Assembly: GCF_001544075.1 (NCBI RefSeq)
Contig: NZ_BCNT01000004.1
Coordinates: 372,001 to 436,000, forward strand
Length of the DNA stretch: 64,000 nt
Direction: 5' to 3'
DNA from: Comamonas terrae
GTDB lineage: Bacteria; Pseudomonadota; Gammaproteobacteria; Burkholderiales; Burkholderiaceae_C
A program made the translations under genes and the position numbers. Under the pieces are notes generated by a model. That model worked only from the letters and a program-made list of their open reading frames with translations, had not been told where the DNA came from and made no database searches. Position 1 is the first letter of the stretch. Every line of letters starts with the position of its first letter. Positions 1 through 8,074 of the stretch are shown one piece after another.

Positions 1-91
1 GGTATGCGGCTGGCTCATAGCCTGCCATTGTAGGAAAGCAGGCCGCCGGTACGCCTTCGTTGTGGGTAAACCAGTTGTGCCCGGCAGGGGG

Positions 92-760
92 CTACGGCTG
101 CTCCGCCGGATAGCGGGCCTTGGCCATGCGGAAGGTCAGGTTCCAGCGTTCGCTGCCCAGCAGCGGGTGCAGGCCGTCCCTGAGCGGGCCGACGCCGTGG
201 TAGGCCAGGCGCGTGGGCCCGCCCCAGACCACCACGTCGCCGTGGGCCAGCGCCAGGCGCCGCACCGGGTCCTGGCGCCTGAGGCCGCCCCAGAGGAACG
301 TGCAGCCCAGGCCCAGCGACACCGACACAATCGGCGCGGCGAAGTCGGCTTCGTCCTGGTCGCGGTGCAGCCCCATCCTGGCGCCGGGCCGGTAGCGGTT
401 GACCAGGCAGGCATCCGGCGCAAAGCCCGCATAGCCGGCCGCGTGCGCCGCCGCCCGGGCCTGGCCTGCAAGAAACGCGGGCATGGCGGGCCAGGGCTGC
501 CGGGTCAGCGGGTCCACGGCGCTGTAGCGGTAGCCGCCGGCATCGCTGATCCAGCCCCAGTCGCCGCAGCTGGTCACGGCCACGGACATGGACTTGCCAC
601 CGGGCACCTGCATGATTCTGAACGGCGATGCGGCCTGCAGTGCCTGCACTTCGGCAATCCATTGCCCGGCCTGTGCCGTGGCAAAGCCGCGCAGCAGCAG
701 GGCGCCGTCATCGAGAATTTCGGCGGGCAGGGGTTCTGGAGGAAACAACGCAAGCGTCAT
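92..760 (-). CDS. alkB: AlkB-type 2-oxoglutarate/Fe(II) DNA dealkylation dioxygenase
   Basis: A 222-residue cytoplasmic protein of the AlkB family, which oxidatively removes methyl groups from N1-methyladenine and N3-methylcytosine in nucleic acid. The Fe(II) ligands are visible as H132 and D134 in the NRYRPGARMGLHRDQDE stretch (about 121-137) and H188 in YHGV. The 2-oxoglutarate-binding arginines are R205 and R211 in the RWNLTFR motif. Spacing and length are almost the same as in E. coli AlkB. It lies 41 bp downstream of hutG on the same strand, but nothing links its function to histidine use. The ATG at 760 leaves a normal N-terminus. Confidence 0.88.
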   Translation of the reverse strand: MTLALFPPEPLPAEILDDGALLLRGFATAQAGQWIAEVQALQAASPFRIMQVPGGKSMSVAVTSCGDWGWISDAGGYRYSAVDPLTRQPWPAMPAFLAGQARAAAHAAGYAGFAPDACLVNRYRPGARMGLHRDQDEADFAAPIVSVSLGLGCTFLWGGLRRQDPVRRLALAHGDVVVWGGPTRLAYHGVGPLRDGLHPLLGSERWNLTFRMAKARYPAEQP

Positions 761-801
761 GGCCGGCCGATGTCCGTTAAAGGCCCGCTACCGCTGGCGT
801 C

Positions 802-1617
802 CTACCTGGCCTGTGCCTGGGCGAATGCCAGCATGGCCTGCAGCATGCGCTGCATGGTGGGCTGGATGCGCGCGGCGACTTCGGGCAGGTAGTCGAAGGG
901 CATGTGCTCCTGCATGTAGCTGGACTGCGTCATTTCGAGCTGCACGGCATGGAAGCCCTGCTCGGGCTGGCCGTAGTTGCGCGTGATGTAGCCGCCCTTG
1001 AAGCGGCCGTTGAGCACGCTGGTGTGGCCGGGCGCCTGTTTCGCGATGTCCAGCAGCTGCTGGGCCAGCGCGGGATCGCAGCTCTTGCCGTCGGCCGTGC
1101 CCAGGTTCAGGTCGGGCAGCTTGCCCTCGAAGAAGCGCGGCAGCACCGAGCGGATGCTGTGCGCGTCCCACAGCATGGCCACGCCGTGCTCGCGCTTGAT
1201 GCGGTCCAGTTCGGCGCGCAGCTGGCCGTGGTAGGGCTGCCACCAGGCCTCGCGGCGGCGTGCGATCTCGGCTTCGTCCGGCTCGTCGGCCTTGTTCGCA
1301 TACAGCGGCGTGTCGTCGAAGGTGTCGACGGGGCACAGGCCCGTGACGCTTTGGCCCGGATAGAGGCTGGCGCCGTCGGGCGGACGATTGAGGTCGATCA
1401 CATAGCGCGAATGCGTGGCCACGAGGAGGGATGCGCCCAGGGCCTTGGCGAAGTCGTAGAGCGCGGGCATGTGCCAGTCCGTGTCATGGACTTCGCGGCC
1501 CTCGGGCGTGAGCTTGGCGGCAATGTCGGCCGGCACATGGGTGCCGGTATGGGGCATGGAGACCAGCAGCGGGGCCGTGCCCTGGTGGAAGATGAAGGGG
1601 GGAATGGATGGGCTCAT
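802..1617 (-). CDS. hutG: N-formylglutamate deformylase (HutG)
   Basis: The last step of the five-step histidine route: N-formylglutamate plus water gives glutamate plus formate. The 271-residue protein has the N-formylglutamate amidohydrolase pattern, with SMPHTGTHVP (20-29), DTDWHMPALYDF (45-56), VIDLNRPPD (73-81), LWDAHSIRS (149-157) and FKGGYITRNYG (206-216). The His and Asp residues in these motifs are the likely zinc ligands. This is not the arginase-type formimidoylglutamase that shares the hutG name in other bacteria. It follows hutF by 24 bp and is probably co-transcribed and coupled to it, because HutF makes its substrate. Confidence 0.93.
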   Translation of the reverse strand: MSPSIPPFIFHQGTAPLLVSMPHTGTHVPADIAAKLTPEGREVHDTDWHMPALYDFAKALGASLLVATHSRYVIDLNRPPDGASLYPGQSVTGLCPVDTFDDTPLYANKADEPDEAEIARRREAWWQPYHGQLRAELDRIKREHGVAMLWDAHSIRSVLPRFFEGKLPDLNLGTADGKSCDPALAQQLLDIAKQAPGHTSVLNGRFKGGYITRNYGQPEQGFHAVQLEMTQSSYMQEHMPFDYLPEVAARIQPTMQRMLQAMLAFAQAQAR

Positions 1618-1641
1618 GGGAGGAGCATCTTTCTCGAAAAA

Positions 1642-3078
1642 TCAGGCGGACTGTAGCAGCTGGCTGCGCGCCTGGATGAATGCATGCTTGGCGACTTCAT
1701 GGCCGCTGTGGCGGCTCTGGCTCACGCGCTGGCAGCCGCCCACCCAGACATCGGCAATCGCCGAAGTGCGGTGGCTGGCGAACACATGGCCGGCATGGGC
1801 GCTGTCGGCCGGCAGGCCGGCCAGTGCCACATGCTCGGCGTCCAGCACGACGAAGTCGGCCTGCCGGCCCACGACGAGGCCGGCCACTTCACCCGGCGCC
1901 ACGCGGCCCGAGGCCTGGGCGCCGCCGGCCACGGCCTGCAGTGTCATGGAGGTCGCCACCTGAGGCTGCAGCCCGCCGCCCAGCACATTGCGCTGGCGCA
2001 GGTGCAGGCGCTGGCTGTATTCCAGCATCAGCAGTTCCTCGGCCGCGTTCACCGTGGCATGGCTGTCCGAGCCCACGCCCCAGCGGCCGCCGTTCTTCAG
2101 CCACAGCGGCATGTCGAAGATGCCGTCGCCCAGGTTGGCCTCGGTCGTGGGGCAGATGCCGGCCACGGCGCCGCTGCGGGCGGCGCGCGCATATTCGTCG
2201 GGCGTCATGTGGGTGGCGTGGATCAGGCACCAGCGCGCGTCGACCGGCGCATGCTCCATCAGCCACTGCACGGGGCGCCGGCCGCACCAGGCCAGGCAGT
2301 CGTCGACTTCCTGGGTCTGCTCGGCGATATGGATGTGCACGGGCGCCTGCGGCAGCATGGCATGCAGGCCGGCCACGGCCGCCTGCAGGCTGTCGGGCGG
2401 CACGGCGCGCAGCGAGTGCGGGGCCAGGCCCAGGACAGCGCCCTGCGCATGCGTGGCGGGCGCCAGCTGCTGCAAAAGAGAGAGCATGCTGTCTGTGCTG
2501 CGGATGAAGCGCGCCTGGTCCTCGCGCGGCGGCTTGCCGCCGAAGCCGCTGGTCTGGTAGAGCACGGGCAGCAGCGTCATGGCGATGCCGGCCTTGCGGG
2601 CCGCGCGCAGCAGCGCCAGCGACAGCGTGGCGTCGTCCGCATAGGGCCTGCCGCCCGCGTCGTGGTGCACGTAGTGGAATTCGCAGACCGAGGTGTAGCC
2701 GGCCTCCAGCATCTCCAGGTACAGCCAGGTGGCAATCGCCTCCAGCGCCTCGGGTGTCATGCGGTTGGCAAAACCGTACATCAGCTTGCGCCAGCTCCAG
2801 AAGCTGTCCTGCGCCTGGCCGCGGAATTCGGTCAGTCCGCCGAACGCGCGCTGGAAGGCGTGCGAATGCAGATTAGGCATGCCCGGGATCACCGGGCCTG
2901 CGGCCCGGATCGCACCCTCGGCCTCGCCGGCCTCGCCGCTTTGCGCATCCACATCGGTGAGCACCTCGGTCAGGCGGCCGTTCTGGTCCCAGCTCAGCAG
3001 GACATTGCGCGCCCAGCCCGTGGGCAGCAGGGCGTCTTCGGCAAACAGGGTGCGCGGGGCGAAGGTGGATGCGGTCAT
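1642..3078 (-). CDS. hutF: formimidoylglutamate deiminase (HutF)
   Basis: A 478-residue amidohydrolase that deiminates N-formimino-glutamate to N-formylglutamate and ammonia, feeding HutG. The barrel metal site is visible as PGMPNLHSHAFQRAFGG with H71 and H73, then HIHIAEQTQEVDD, CLIHATHMTPDE and VGSDSHATVNAAEELL, which carry the remaining His and Asp ligands. The presence of HutF with HutG shows that this organism uses the pathway that ends in formate rather than formamide. The start at 3078 lies 30 bp after the HisC-like gene stop, consistent with one transcript. Confidence 0.93.
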   Translation of the reverse strand: MTASTFAPRTLFAEDALLPTGWARNVLLSWDQNGRLTEVLTDVDAQSGEAGEAEGAIRAAGPVIPGMPNLHSHAFQRAFGGLTEFRGQAQDSFWSWRKLMYGFANRMTPEALEAIATWLYLEMLEAGYTSVCEFHYVHHDAGGRPYADDATLSLALLRAARKAGIAMTLLPVLYQTSGFGGKPPREDQARFIRSTDSMLSLLQQLAPATHAQGAVLGLAPHSLRAVPPDSLQAAVAGLHAMLPQAPVHIHIAEQTQEVDDCLAWCGRRPVQWLMEHAPVDARWCLIHATHMTPDEYARAARSGAVAGICPTTEANLGDGIFDMPLWLKNGGRWGVGSDSHATVNAAEELLMLEYSQRLHLRQRNVLGGGLQPQVATSMTLQAVAGGAQASGRVAPGEVAGLVVGRQADFVVLDAEHVALAGLPADSAHAGHVFASHRTSAIADVWVGGCQRVSQSRHSGHEVAKHAFIQARSQLLQSA

Positions 3079-3108
3079 GGCGGTCGGCTCGAAAGAGGGC
3101 GGTGAAAA

Positions 3109-4269
3109 TCAGGCAGCAGCGGGTTCCGCCTGGGCCATGGCGGCCAGCAGGGCCTGGACAAAGCGCGCGTTGTCCTGCTCGGTACCGATGGACACGCGCA
3201 GGAAATGCTCGAAGCCCGGCTCCTTCCAGGGCTTGACGATCACGCCCTGGCGCAGCAGCGCCTCGGTCACGGGGCCGTTGGGCCGGCCGATGTCGAGGAA
3301 CAGGAAATTGGCCACCGAGGGCGCGATGCGCAGGCCGCGCAGCGGGCCGCCGGGCGCGGCCAGGGCCTGCAGCGCGTGGCGCAGGGCCTCGCGCAGCGCC
3401 ACCGTGGTCGCCACGCCGGCGCGCATGTGCGTGGGGTCGCTCCAGGCCGCCAGCGCCGCGCGCTGGGCTGCCAGGTTCACGTTGAAGGGCGAGCGCACCT
3501 TGTCCAGCAGGCTGGCGAAGGCGGCGCTGTCGGCCATGCCGTAGCCCACGCGCAGCCCTGCCAGGCCCCAGGCCTTGGAAAAGGTGCGCAGCACGATCCA
3601 CGGGCCCTGGCGCGCGGCCAGCATGGCCAGCACGTCGGGGTAGTCCTCGTCATGCAGCGCGTATTCGTAATAGGCCTCGTCCACCACCAGGATGGTGCTG
3701 TCGGGCGTGGCCTCCAGCACGCGCGCGAACTGCGCCACATCCATCATGCAGCCCACGGGATTGGACGGATTGGGCAGGAAGGCGATCTTGGGCGCCCGGG
3801 CCAGGGCCGCGCACCAGGCATCGATGTCGAAGCCCAGTTCGGCGTCGAGCTCGAGCAGCTCCACCTGGGCGCCCATCATCTTCGGATAGATCTCGTGCAG
3901 GCCGAACACGGGGCGCTGGGTCACGACCCGGTCGCCGGGCGAGAGAAACACCTCGCAAAGAATCTTGATCAGGTCTTCCGAGCCGTTGCCGAACACCAGG
4001 CGGTTTTCCTCGATGTCCATGCGTGCGGCGATCGCCCGGCGCAGCGCCGTGCAATGGGCGTCGGGGTAGTTGCCCACATCGTCGGCCAGGCCGGCCAGGG
4101 CCTGGCGCACGGCCGGGCTGACGCCGAACGGGTTCTCGTTGCTGGCCAGGCGCGCGATGTCGGTCACGCCGTAGCGCGTGCGCACGGCCTCGTTGGACAA
4201 GCCTGCGTTGTAGGCGGGCAGGGGGCGCGCCTCGGGGCGCGCCAGGGAGGCGATCAGAGCGTCAGTCAT
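3109..4269 (-). CDS. HisC-like class I/II aminotransferase inside the hut locus
   Basis: A 386-residue PLP enzyme of the histidinol-phosphate aminotransferase type. It has the N-terminal SNENPFG substrate loop, VVDEAYYEY, and the PLP lysine in RTFSKAWGLAGLRVGYGMA. A biosynthetic hisC would normally sit with other his genes. Here it is wedged between a flavin dehydrogenase and hutF. Its start codon overlaps the stop of the flavoprotein gene (TGATG), so translation is probably coupled. Context suggests a catabolic role such as interconversion of histidine and imidazolepyruvate, which is inference. A second biosynthetic hisC or an aromatic aminotransferase cannot be excluded. Confidence 0.82.
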   Translation of the reverse strand: MTDALIASLARPEARPLPAYNAGLSNEAVRTRYGVTDIARLASNENPFGVSPAVRQALAGLADDVGNYPDAHCTALRRAIAARMDIEENRLVFGNGSEDLIKILCEVFLSPGDRVVTQRPVFGLHEIYPKMMGAQVELLELDAELGFDIDAWCAALARAPKIAFLPNPSNPVGCMMDVAQFARVLEATPDSTILVVDEAYYEYALHDEDYPDVLAMLAARQGPWIVLRTFSKAWGLAGLRVGYGMADSAAFASLLDKVRSPFNVNLAAQRAALAAWSDPTHMRAGVATTVALREALRHALQALAAPGGPLRGLRIAPSVANFLFLDIGRPNGPVTEALLRQGVIVKPWKEPGFEHFLRVSIGTEQDNARFVQALLAAMAQAEPAAA

Positions 4270-5663
4270 CAGTCGAAAACCTTTCCTGGATTCATCAGGC
4301 CCAAGGGGTCCAGCGCCTGCTTGATGGCGCGCATCGCGGCCAGTTCCTCTTGCGTGCGGCTGGCCTGCAGATAGGGCTTCTTGTGCAGGCCTATGCCGTG
4401 CTCGGCCGAGACGCTGCCCTGGAATTCGCCCACCAGCCGGTAGAGCTCGGCCTCCACGGCCTCGATGGCTTCGGGCGTGCCGCCCACGGTCTTGCCGTCC
4501 ACCGAGACGTGCAGGTTGCCGTCGCCCACATGGCCGAAGTACAGCGCATGCTTTTGCGGCCAGCGCGCGCTGAACGCGGCTTCGCAGGCCTGGGCGAAGC
4601 GGCCGATGTCGGCCTGGGGCAGGCTCACGTCGAAGTTGATGGCCGGATGCATGTTGTTGTTGAGCTCGGCCGGCGCCTCGCGCAGCTTCCACAGCGCCTG
4701 CGCCTGGGCCACGGACTGGGCGACGATGGCGTCCACCACTTCGCCGGCCTCCATGGCCTCTTCCAGCACCTGCTGCACGTCGCCCTGCAGCTGGGATTCG
4801 TTCTTGCCGTCCATGTTGATCAGCGCCAGCAGCGGATGGCGTTCGGCGAACGGCGCGCCGAGCTGGAGCCAGGACAGCGAGGCCTGCACGAAGCTGTCCC
4901 ACATCAGCTCGTAGGCGGCCACGCCGTTGCCGAAGTGCGATTGCATGCGCGCCAGCACGGCCAGGGCCGCGTCGAAATCGGGCATGGCCACCAGCGTGGT
5001 GGCCGTGGCCTGCGGCGCGGGGCGCAGGCGCAGCAGCACGCGCGTGACCACGCCCAGCGTGCCTTCGGCGCCGATGAAGAACTGCTTGAGGTCGTAGCCC
5101 GTGTTGTTCTTGATCATGGGCCGCAGCATGGGCAGCACCGTGCCGTCGGCCAGCACCACTTCCAGGCCCAGCACCTGCTCGCGCATCATGCCGTGCTGCA
5201 GCACGCCGTTGCCGCCGGCATTGGTGGAGACATTGCCGCCGATCTGGCAGCTGCCGCGCGCGCCCAGGTCCACGCCGAAGACCATGCCCGCAGCCACGGC
5301 CGCTTCCTGCACGGCCTGCAGCGTGACGCCGGCCTGCACCTGCATCAGGCCGGCGCGGGTGTCGGTGTTCTCGATGGTATTCATGCGCTCCAGCGACAGG
5401 GCGATGGCGCCCTGGCTGGGCACGGCGGCGCCGGCCAGGCCCGTGAGCCCGCCCTGGGGCACGACGGCCACCTGGTGCGCCGTGCAAAGGCGCAGCGCCG
5501 CGCTGACCTCCTGCGTGCTGCGCGGGCGCACCAGGGCCAGGGGGCGCTGCGGCGGCGTGCCGCTCCAGTCCGTGTGGTAGCGCTCGGGCACGTCGGCGCC
5601 GCGCTGCGCCACGTCGGCGCCCAGGGTGGAAATCAGTTCATCGAGAAATTTTTCGTGTGACAT
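4269..5663 (-). CDS. FAD-binding oxidoreductase of the GlcD / D-2-hydroxyacid dehydrogenase family
   Basis: A 464-residue flavoprotein with an N-terminal PCMH-type FAD domain (VVPQGGLTGLAGAAVPSQG near 88-106; RGSCQIGGNVSTNAGGNGV near 146-164) and a C-terminal FAD-oxidase domain (GHVGDGNLHVSV, then EHGIGLHKKPYL). The family oxidises 2-hydroxy acids such as D-lactate, glycolate or 2-hydroxyglutarate to 2-oxo acids. It is translationally coupled to the HisC-like gene that follows. In this setting imidazolelactate to imidazolepyruvate is an attractive reaction, but nothing in the sequence alone fixes the substrate. The spacer before it holds a 267-bp fold-back element. Confidence 0.85.
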   Translation of the reverse strand: MSHEKFLDELISTLGADVAQRGADVPERYHTDWSGTPPQRPLALVRPRSTQEVSAALRLCTAHQVAVVPQGGLTGLAGAAVPSQGAIALSLERMNTIENTDTRAGLMQVQAGVTLQAVQEAAVAAGMVFGVDLGARGSCQIGGNVSTNAGGNGVLQHGMMREQVLGLEVVLADGTVLPMLRPMIKNNTGYDLKQFFIGAEGTLGVVTRVLLRLRPAPQATATTLVAMPDFDAALAVLARMQSHFGNGVAAYELMWDSFVQASLSWLQLGAPFAERHPLLALINMDGKNESQLQGDVQQVLEEAMEAGEVVDAIVAQSVAQAQALWKLREAPAELNNNMHPAINFDVSLPQADIGRFAQACEAAFSARWPQKHALYFGHVGDGNLHVSVDGKTVGGTPEAIEAVEAELYRLVGEFQGSVSAEHGIGLHKKPYLQASRTQEELAAMRAIKQALDPLGLMNPGKVFD

Positions 5664-5676
5664 CGGCTAGCCTTTT

Positions 5677-5943
5677 AGAACGTGCTTACGACCTCTACGC
5701 AGCCGCGTTGGAGCGCAATCGGAATGAGTTCGAAGCGATAGTCCGCAGCTTGCACTGGGGTGCAAGCAAGGGCCAGCGCGAAGAAATCGCCCGATTTCGC
5801 TCCAACCCTTCGGGACAGCGGCTTTGCGGGCGGTCTGCGTTGTTGCAGTCGCTTGCAAGGCATGAGCCTTGCAGCGCACCTGCGCCTAGCATCCCATCCC
5901 GCAAAGCCGCTGTCGCGGCGCGAGGAGATCGTAATCACGTTCT
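5677..5943. repeat. 267-bp fold-back element with 19-bp terminal inverted repeats and two nested hairpin arms
   Basis: The ends are AGAACGTGCTTACGACCTC (5677-5695) and its inverse at 5925-5943, matching at 17 of 19 positions. Inside are two adjacent arms. Arm one pairs 5707-5721 with 5792-5806 (14 of 15) around a perfect inner hairpin CTTGCAC/GTGCAAG (5749-5766). Arm two pairs GACAGCGGCTTTGCGGG (5814-5830) perfectly with 5898-5914 around the inner hairpin GCAAGGC/GCCTTGC (5855-5872). No gene of its own is credible. It resembles a non-autonomous, structured mobile element and fills the spacer between hutI and the flavoprotein gene. No clear target duplication was seen. Confidence 0.8.
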
Positions 5944-5957
5944 TGGTCTCCCCGGAT

Positions 5958-7214
5958 TCAGGTCCTGGCGATCACGCCCTGGCGCACCACGGTGCAATCG
6001 GGCTTGTGGCCGAACCAGTAGGCCAGCTCGGCCGCATGGCGCACCGGCCACAGCACGAAGTTGGCGGGCCGGCCCGCTGCGATCAGGCCCTGCTCGTGCT
6101 GCAGGCCCAGGGCCAGCGCCGCGTGGCGCGTGATGCCGGCCAGGGCCTCGGGCACCGTGAGCCTGAACAGCGTGCAGGCCATGTTGGCCATGAGCAGCAG
6201 GCTCAGGGCCGGGGAGGTACCCGGATTGTGATCCGTGGAAACGGCCATCGGAACCTTGGCGGCCCTCAAACCGTCGATGGGCGGCACTTTTGTGTCGCGC
6301 AGCGTGTAGAAGGCGCCGGGCAGCAGCACGGCCACGGTGCCCGCATCCCGCATGGCGGCGATGCCGTTCTCGGACAGGTGCTCGATATGGTCGCAGGACA
6401 GAGCGCCATAGCGCGCGGCCAGCGCCGCGCCCTCCATGTTCGACAGCTGCTCGGCATGCAGCTTCACGGGCAGGCCCAGCGCCTGTGCGGCCTGAAAGAC
6501 CTGCTCGGTCTCGGCCAGCGAAAACGCGATGCGCTCGCAGAACACGTCCACGGCGTCGATCAGGCCTTCGGCAGCCAGCGCGGGCAGCATCTCGCGGCAG
6601 ACCAGGTCGATGTAGTCCTGGCTTCCTTGAGGTTTGCCAGCGTACTCGGGCGGCAGCGCATGGGCGCCGAGAAAGGTGGTGCGCACGGTCACGCCGCGCA
6701 GCTCGGCGAGGCGCCTGGCCACGCGCAGCTGCTTGCGCTCGTGCTCCAGCGACAGGCCGTAGCCGGATTTGATCTCGATGGCGGTCACGCCCTCGGCCAG
6801 CAACTGGTCCAGGCGCGGCAGGGCCTGGGCGATCAGCTCTTCCTCGCTGGCCTCGCGCGTGGCCTTGACGCTGGAGACGATGCCGCCGCCGGCCCTGGCC
6901 ACTTCCTCGTAAGTGGCGCCGGCCAGGCGCATGGCGAATTCGTTGGCGCGCTCGCCGCCATAGACCAGGTGGGTATGGCAGTCGACCAGGCCCGGCGTGG
7001 CCAGGCGGGCGCCGCCCTCATGGGCGGGCAGGCCGGCGTAGATGGCGGGAACCTGGTCCTGCGGACCGACCCAGGCGATGCGGCCCTGCTGCACCACGAT
7101 GCAGGCCGGCTGCCCGTCGGCCACGGGCACATCGGCCGCGAACAGCTCGGGCGCCAGGCGCAGGTCCAGCCAGCGGCCATCGGCGGAAGTGGCGGGCGGG
7201 GCGGCTTGCATCAT
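5958..7214 (-). CDS. hutI: imidazolonepropionase (HutI)
   Basis: The third step of histidine breakdown: 4-imidazolone-5-propionate is hydrolysed to N-formiminoglutamate. The amidohydrolase-superfamily protein has [18 protein letters not shown] (metal-binding HTH), the [12 protein letters not shown] loop, [19 protein letters not shown] and [11 protein letters not shown] chose the ATG at 7214 (418 residues) rather than the longer upstream frame, because AAGGAA sits 8 nt before it. It is separated from hutD by 134 bp that include a short dispersed repeat. Confidence 0.93.
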   Translation of the reverse strand: MMQAAPPATSADGRWLDLRLAPELFAADVPVADGQPACIVVQQGRIAWVGPQDQVPAIYAGLPAHEGGARLATPGLVDCHTHLVYGGERANEFAMRLAGATYEEVARAGGGIVSSVKATREASEEELIAQALPRLDQLLAEGVTAIEIKSGYGLSLEHERKQLRVARRLAELRGVTVRTTFLGAHALPPEYAGKPQGSQDYIDLVCREMLPALAAEGLIDAVDVFCERIAFSLAETEQVFQAAQALGLPVKLHAEQLSNMEGAALAARYGALSCDHIEHLSENGIAAMRDAGTVAVLLPGAFYTLRDTKVPPIDGLRAAKVPMAVSTDHNPGTSPALSLLLMANMACTLFRLTVPEALAGITRHAALALGLQHEQGLIAAGRPANFVLWPVRHAAELAYWFGHKPDCTVVRQGVIART

Positions 7215-7240
7215 GGTGTGGATTCCTTTGTAGATTCTGA

Positions 7241-7264
7241 ATTGATAGCTGCTGGCGCCTGCTG
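7241..7264 (+). repeat. copy of the short TGATAGCTGC dispersed repeat
   Basis: The core TTGATAGCTGCTGGCGCC matches copies at 53474, 59984 and 61115 (TGATAGCTGC, two variable bases, GCGC). It lies in the hutD-hutI spacer, just upstream of the hutI ribosome site. Confidence 0.6.
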
Positions 7265-7348
7265 TATCCATATTTCAATATGGATTCGTACTGATTTGTG
7301 TATCCTTCATGCGTTACCAGCTTCTGTTTGTATAGCGATGCTGCTCTT

Positions 7349-7915
7349 TCAGCCGGCCTGCGCGAGGCGGACCAGCACCAGCCGGCTGGACGCATCGCAA
7401 GGCAGCAGGGCCAGGGCCTGCCCGGCGGCATCCCACCACAGGCCCTGGCCTGCATGCAGCAGCGTTTCGCCCTGGGCAAAGCAGCCCTGCAGCACCATGC
7501 ACAGGCCGGCGGCGCTGCAGCCGGGCTGAACCTCGGCCTCATGGATGCCGACCTGGGCCGACCACTGGCCGCGCCGCGTCATGACGTTGAAATCGGTGGA
7601 CGTGCCGCCCAGCAGGTGGCAGTCCAGCGCCGCGTCCCCTGAAAACGCAAACGGCTGCCAGCGTTGCTGCAGCGCGTGATCGATGCCCGCCGCCGTGCTG
7701 ACGAGCTGAACCCCGTCGCCGTCCAGCAGCATGATCTGCCGGTCTATGCCCGGGAAGGCCGAGAACGGCCCGTCCTGGGCAATCGTGGCCACGCTGATGC
7801 GCCAAGCAAAGCTGTCCATGCCCGCTCCCGGCGGAAAACACACGATCTCGCGCGTGCTGCCGCCCCCGTTCTTCCAGGGGCTGTGGGGAATCTGGTTCAG
7901 ATCAAAGCGTTGCAT
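7349..7915 (-). CDS. hutD: HutD family protein
   Basis: A small cupin-fold protein (188 residues from the ATG at 7915) with the HutD hallmarks WKNGGGSTREI near the N-terminus, WRISVATIAQDGPFSAFPG and the RQIMLLDGDG turn. HutD is found in many hut operons and has been proposed to tune pathway flux or bind a pathway compound such as formimino-glutamate; it has no proven enzymatic role. A TTG codon three residues upstream is in frame, but the ATG matches the usual MxxF start. It lies between hutU and hutI on the same strand. Confidence 0.88.
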   Translation of the reverse strand: MQRFDLNQIPHSPWKNGGGSTREIVCFPPGAGMDSFAWRISVATIAQDGPFSAFPGIDRQIMLLDGDGVQLVSTAAGIDHALQQRWQPFAFSGDAALDCHLLGGTSTDFNVMTRRGQWSAQVGIHEAEVQPGCSAAGLCMVLQGCFAQGETLLHAGQGLWWDAAGQALALLPCDASSRLVLVRLAQAG

Positions 7916-7956
7916 GGAAAGCAATTTGTAGAGGTGAGCTATAGATCAATCCACCT

Positions 7957-8071
7957 AAAACTGACGCGGCCTAGCTCAGAGACACCGAGCAAGAGCCGCC
8001 TCGCAGCGAAGGTGTCGTCCCCCTCCCGCGCAGCGAGAGAGGGGGAAGGCGCGTAAGCGCCTCAGGGGGTG
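7957..8071. repeat. copy A of the stop-anchored two-hairpin repeat (after hutU)
   Basis: Read on the minus strand, CACCCCCTGAG begins 3 nt after the hutU stop. A GC hairpin follows (AGGCGC-TTAC-GCGCCT), then a second hairpin (CCCCTCTC...GGAGGGG), then CTTGCTCGGTGTC and a tail ending GCGTCAGTTTT. The 40 bases at 7981-8020 are identical to those at 15455-15494 in copy B. It occupies most of the hutU-hutD spacer. Confidence 0.85.
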
Positions 8072-8074
8072 ACG

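Noticed and set aside
1684..3105. 473-codon plus-strand frame across hutF
   Set aside because: It is the antisense shadow of hutF, with His/Gln/Ala-rich low-complexity translation.
5657..6133. Open frames within and around the 267-bp fold-back element
   Set aside because: They follow the palindromic arms in several frames, have no start context, and end in the hutI region on the opposite strand.
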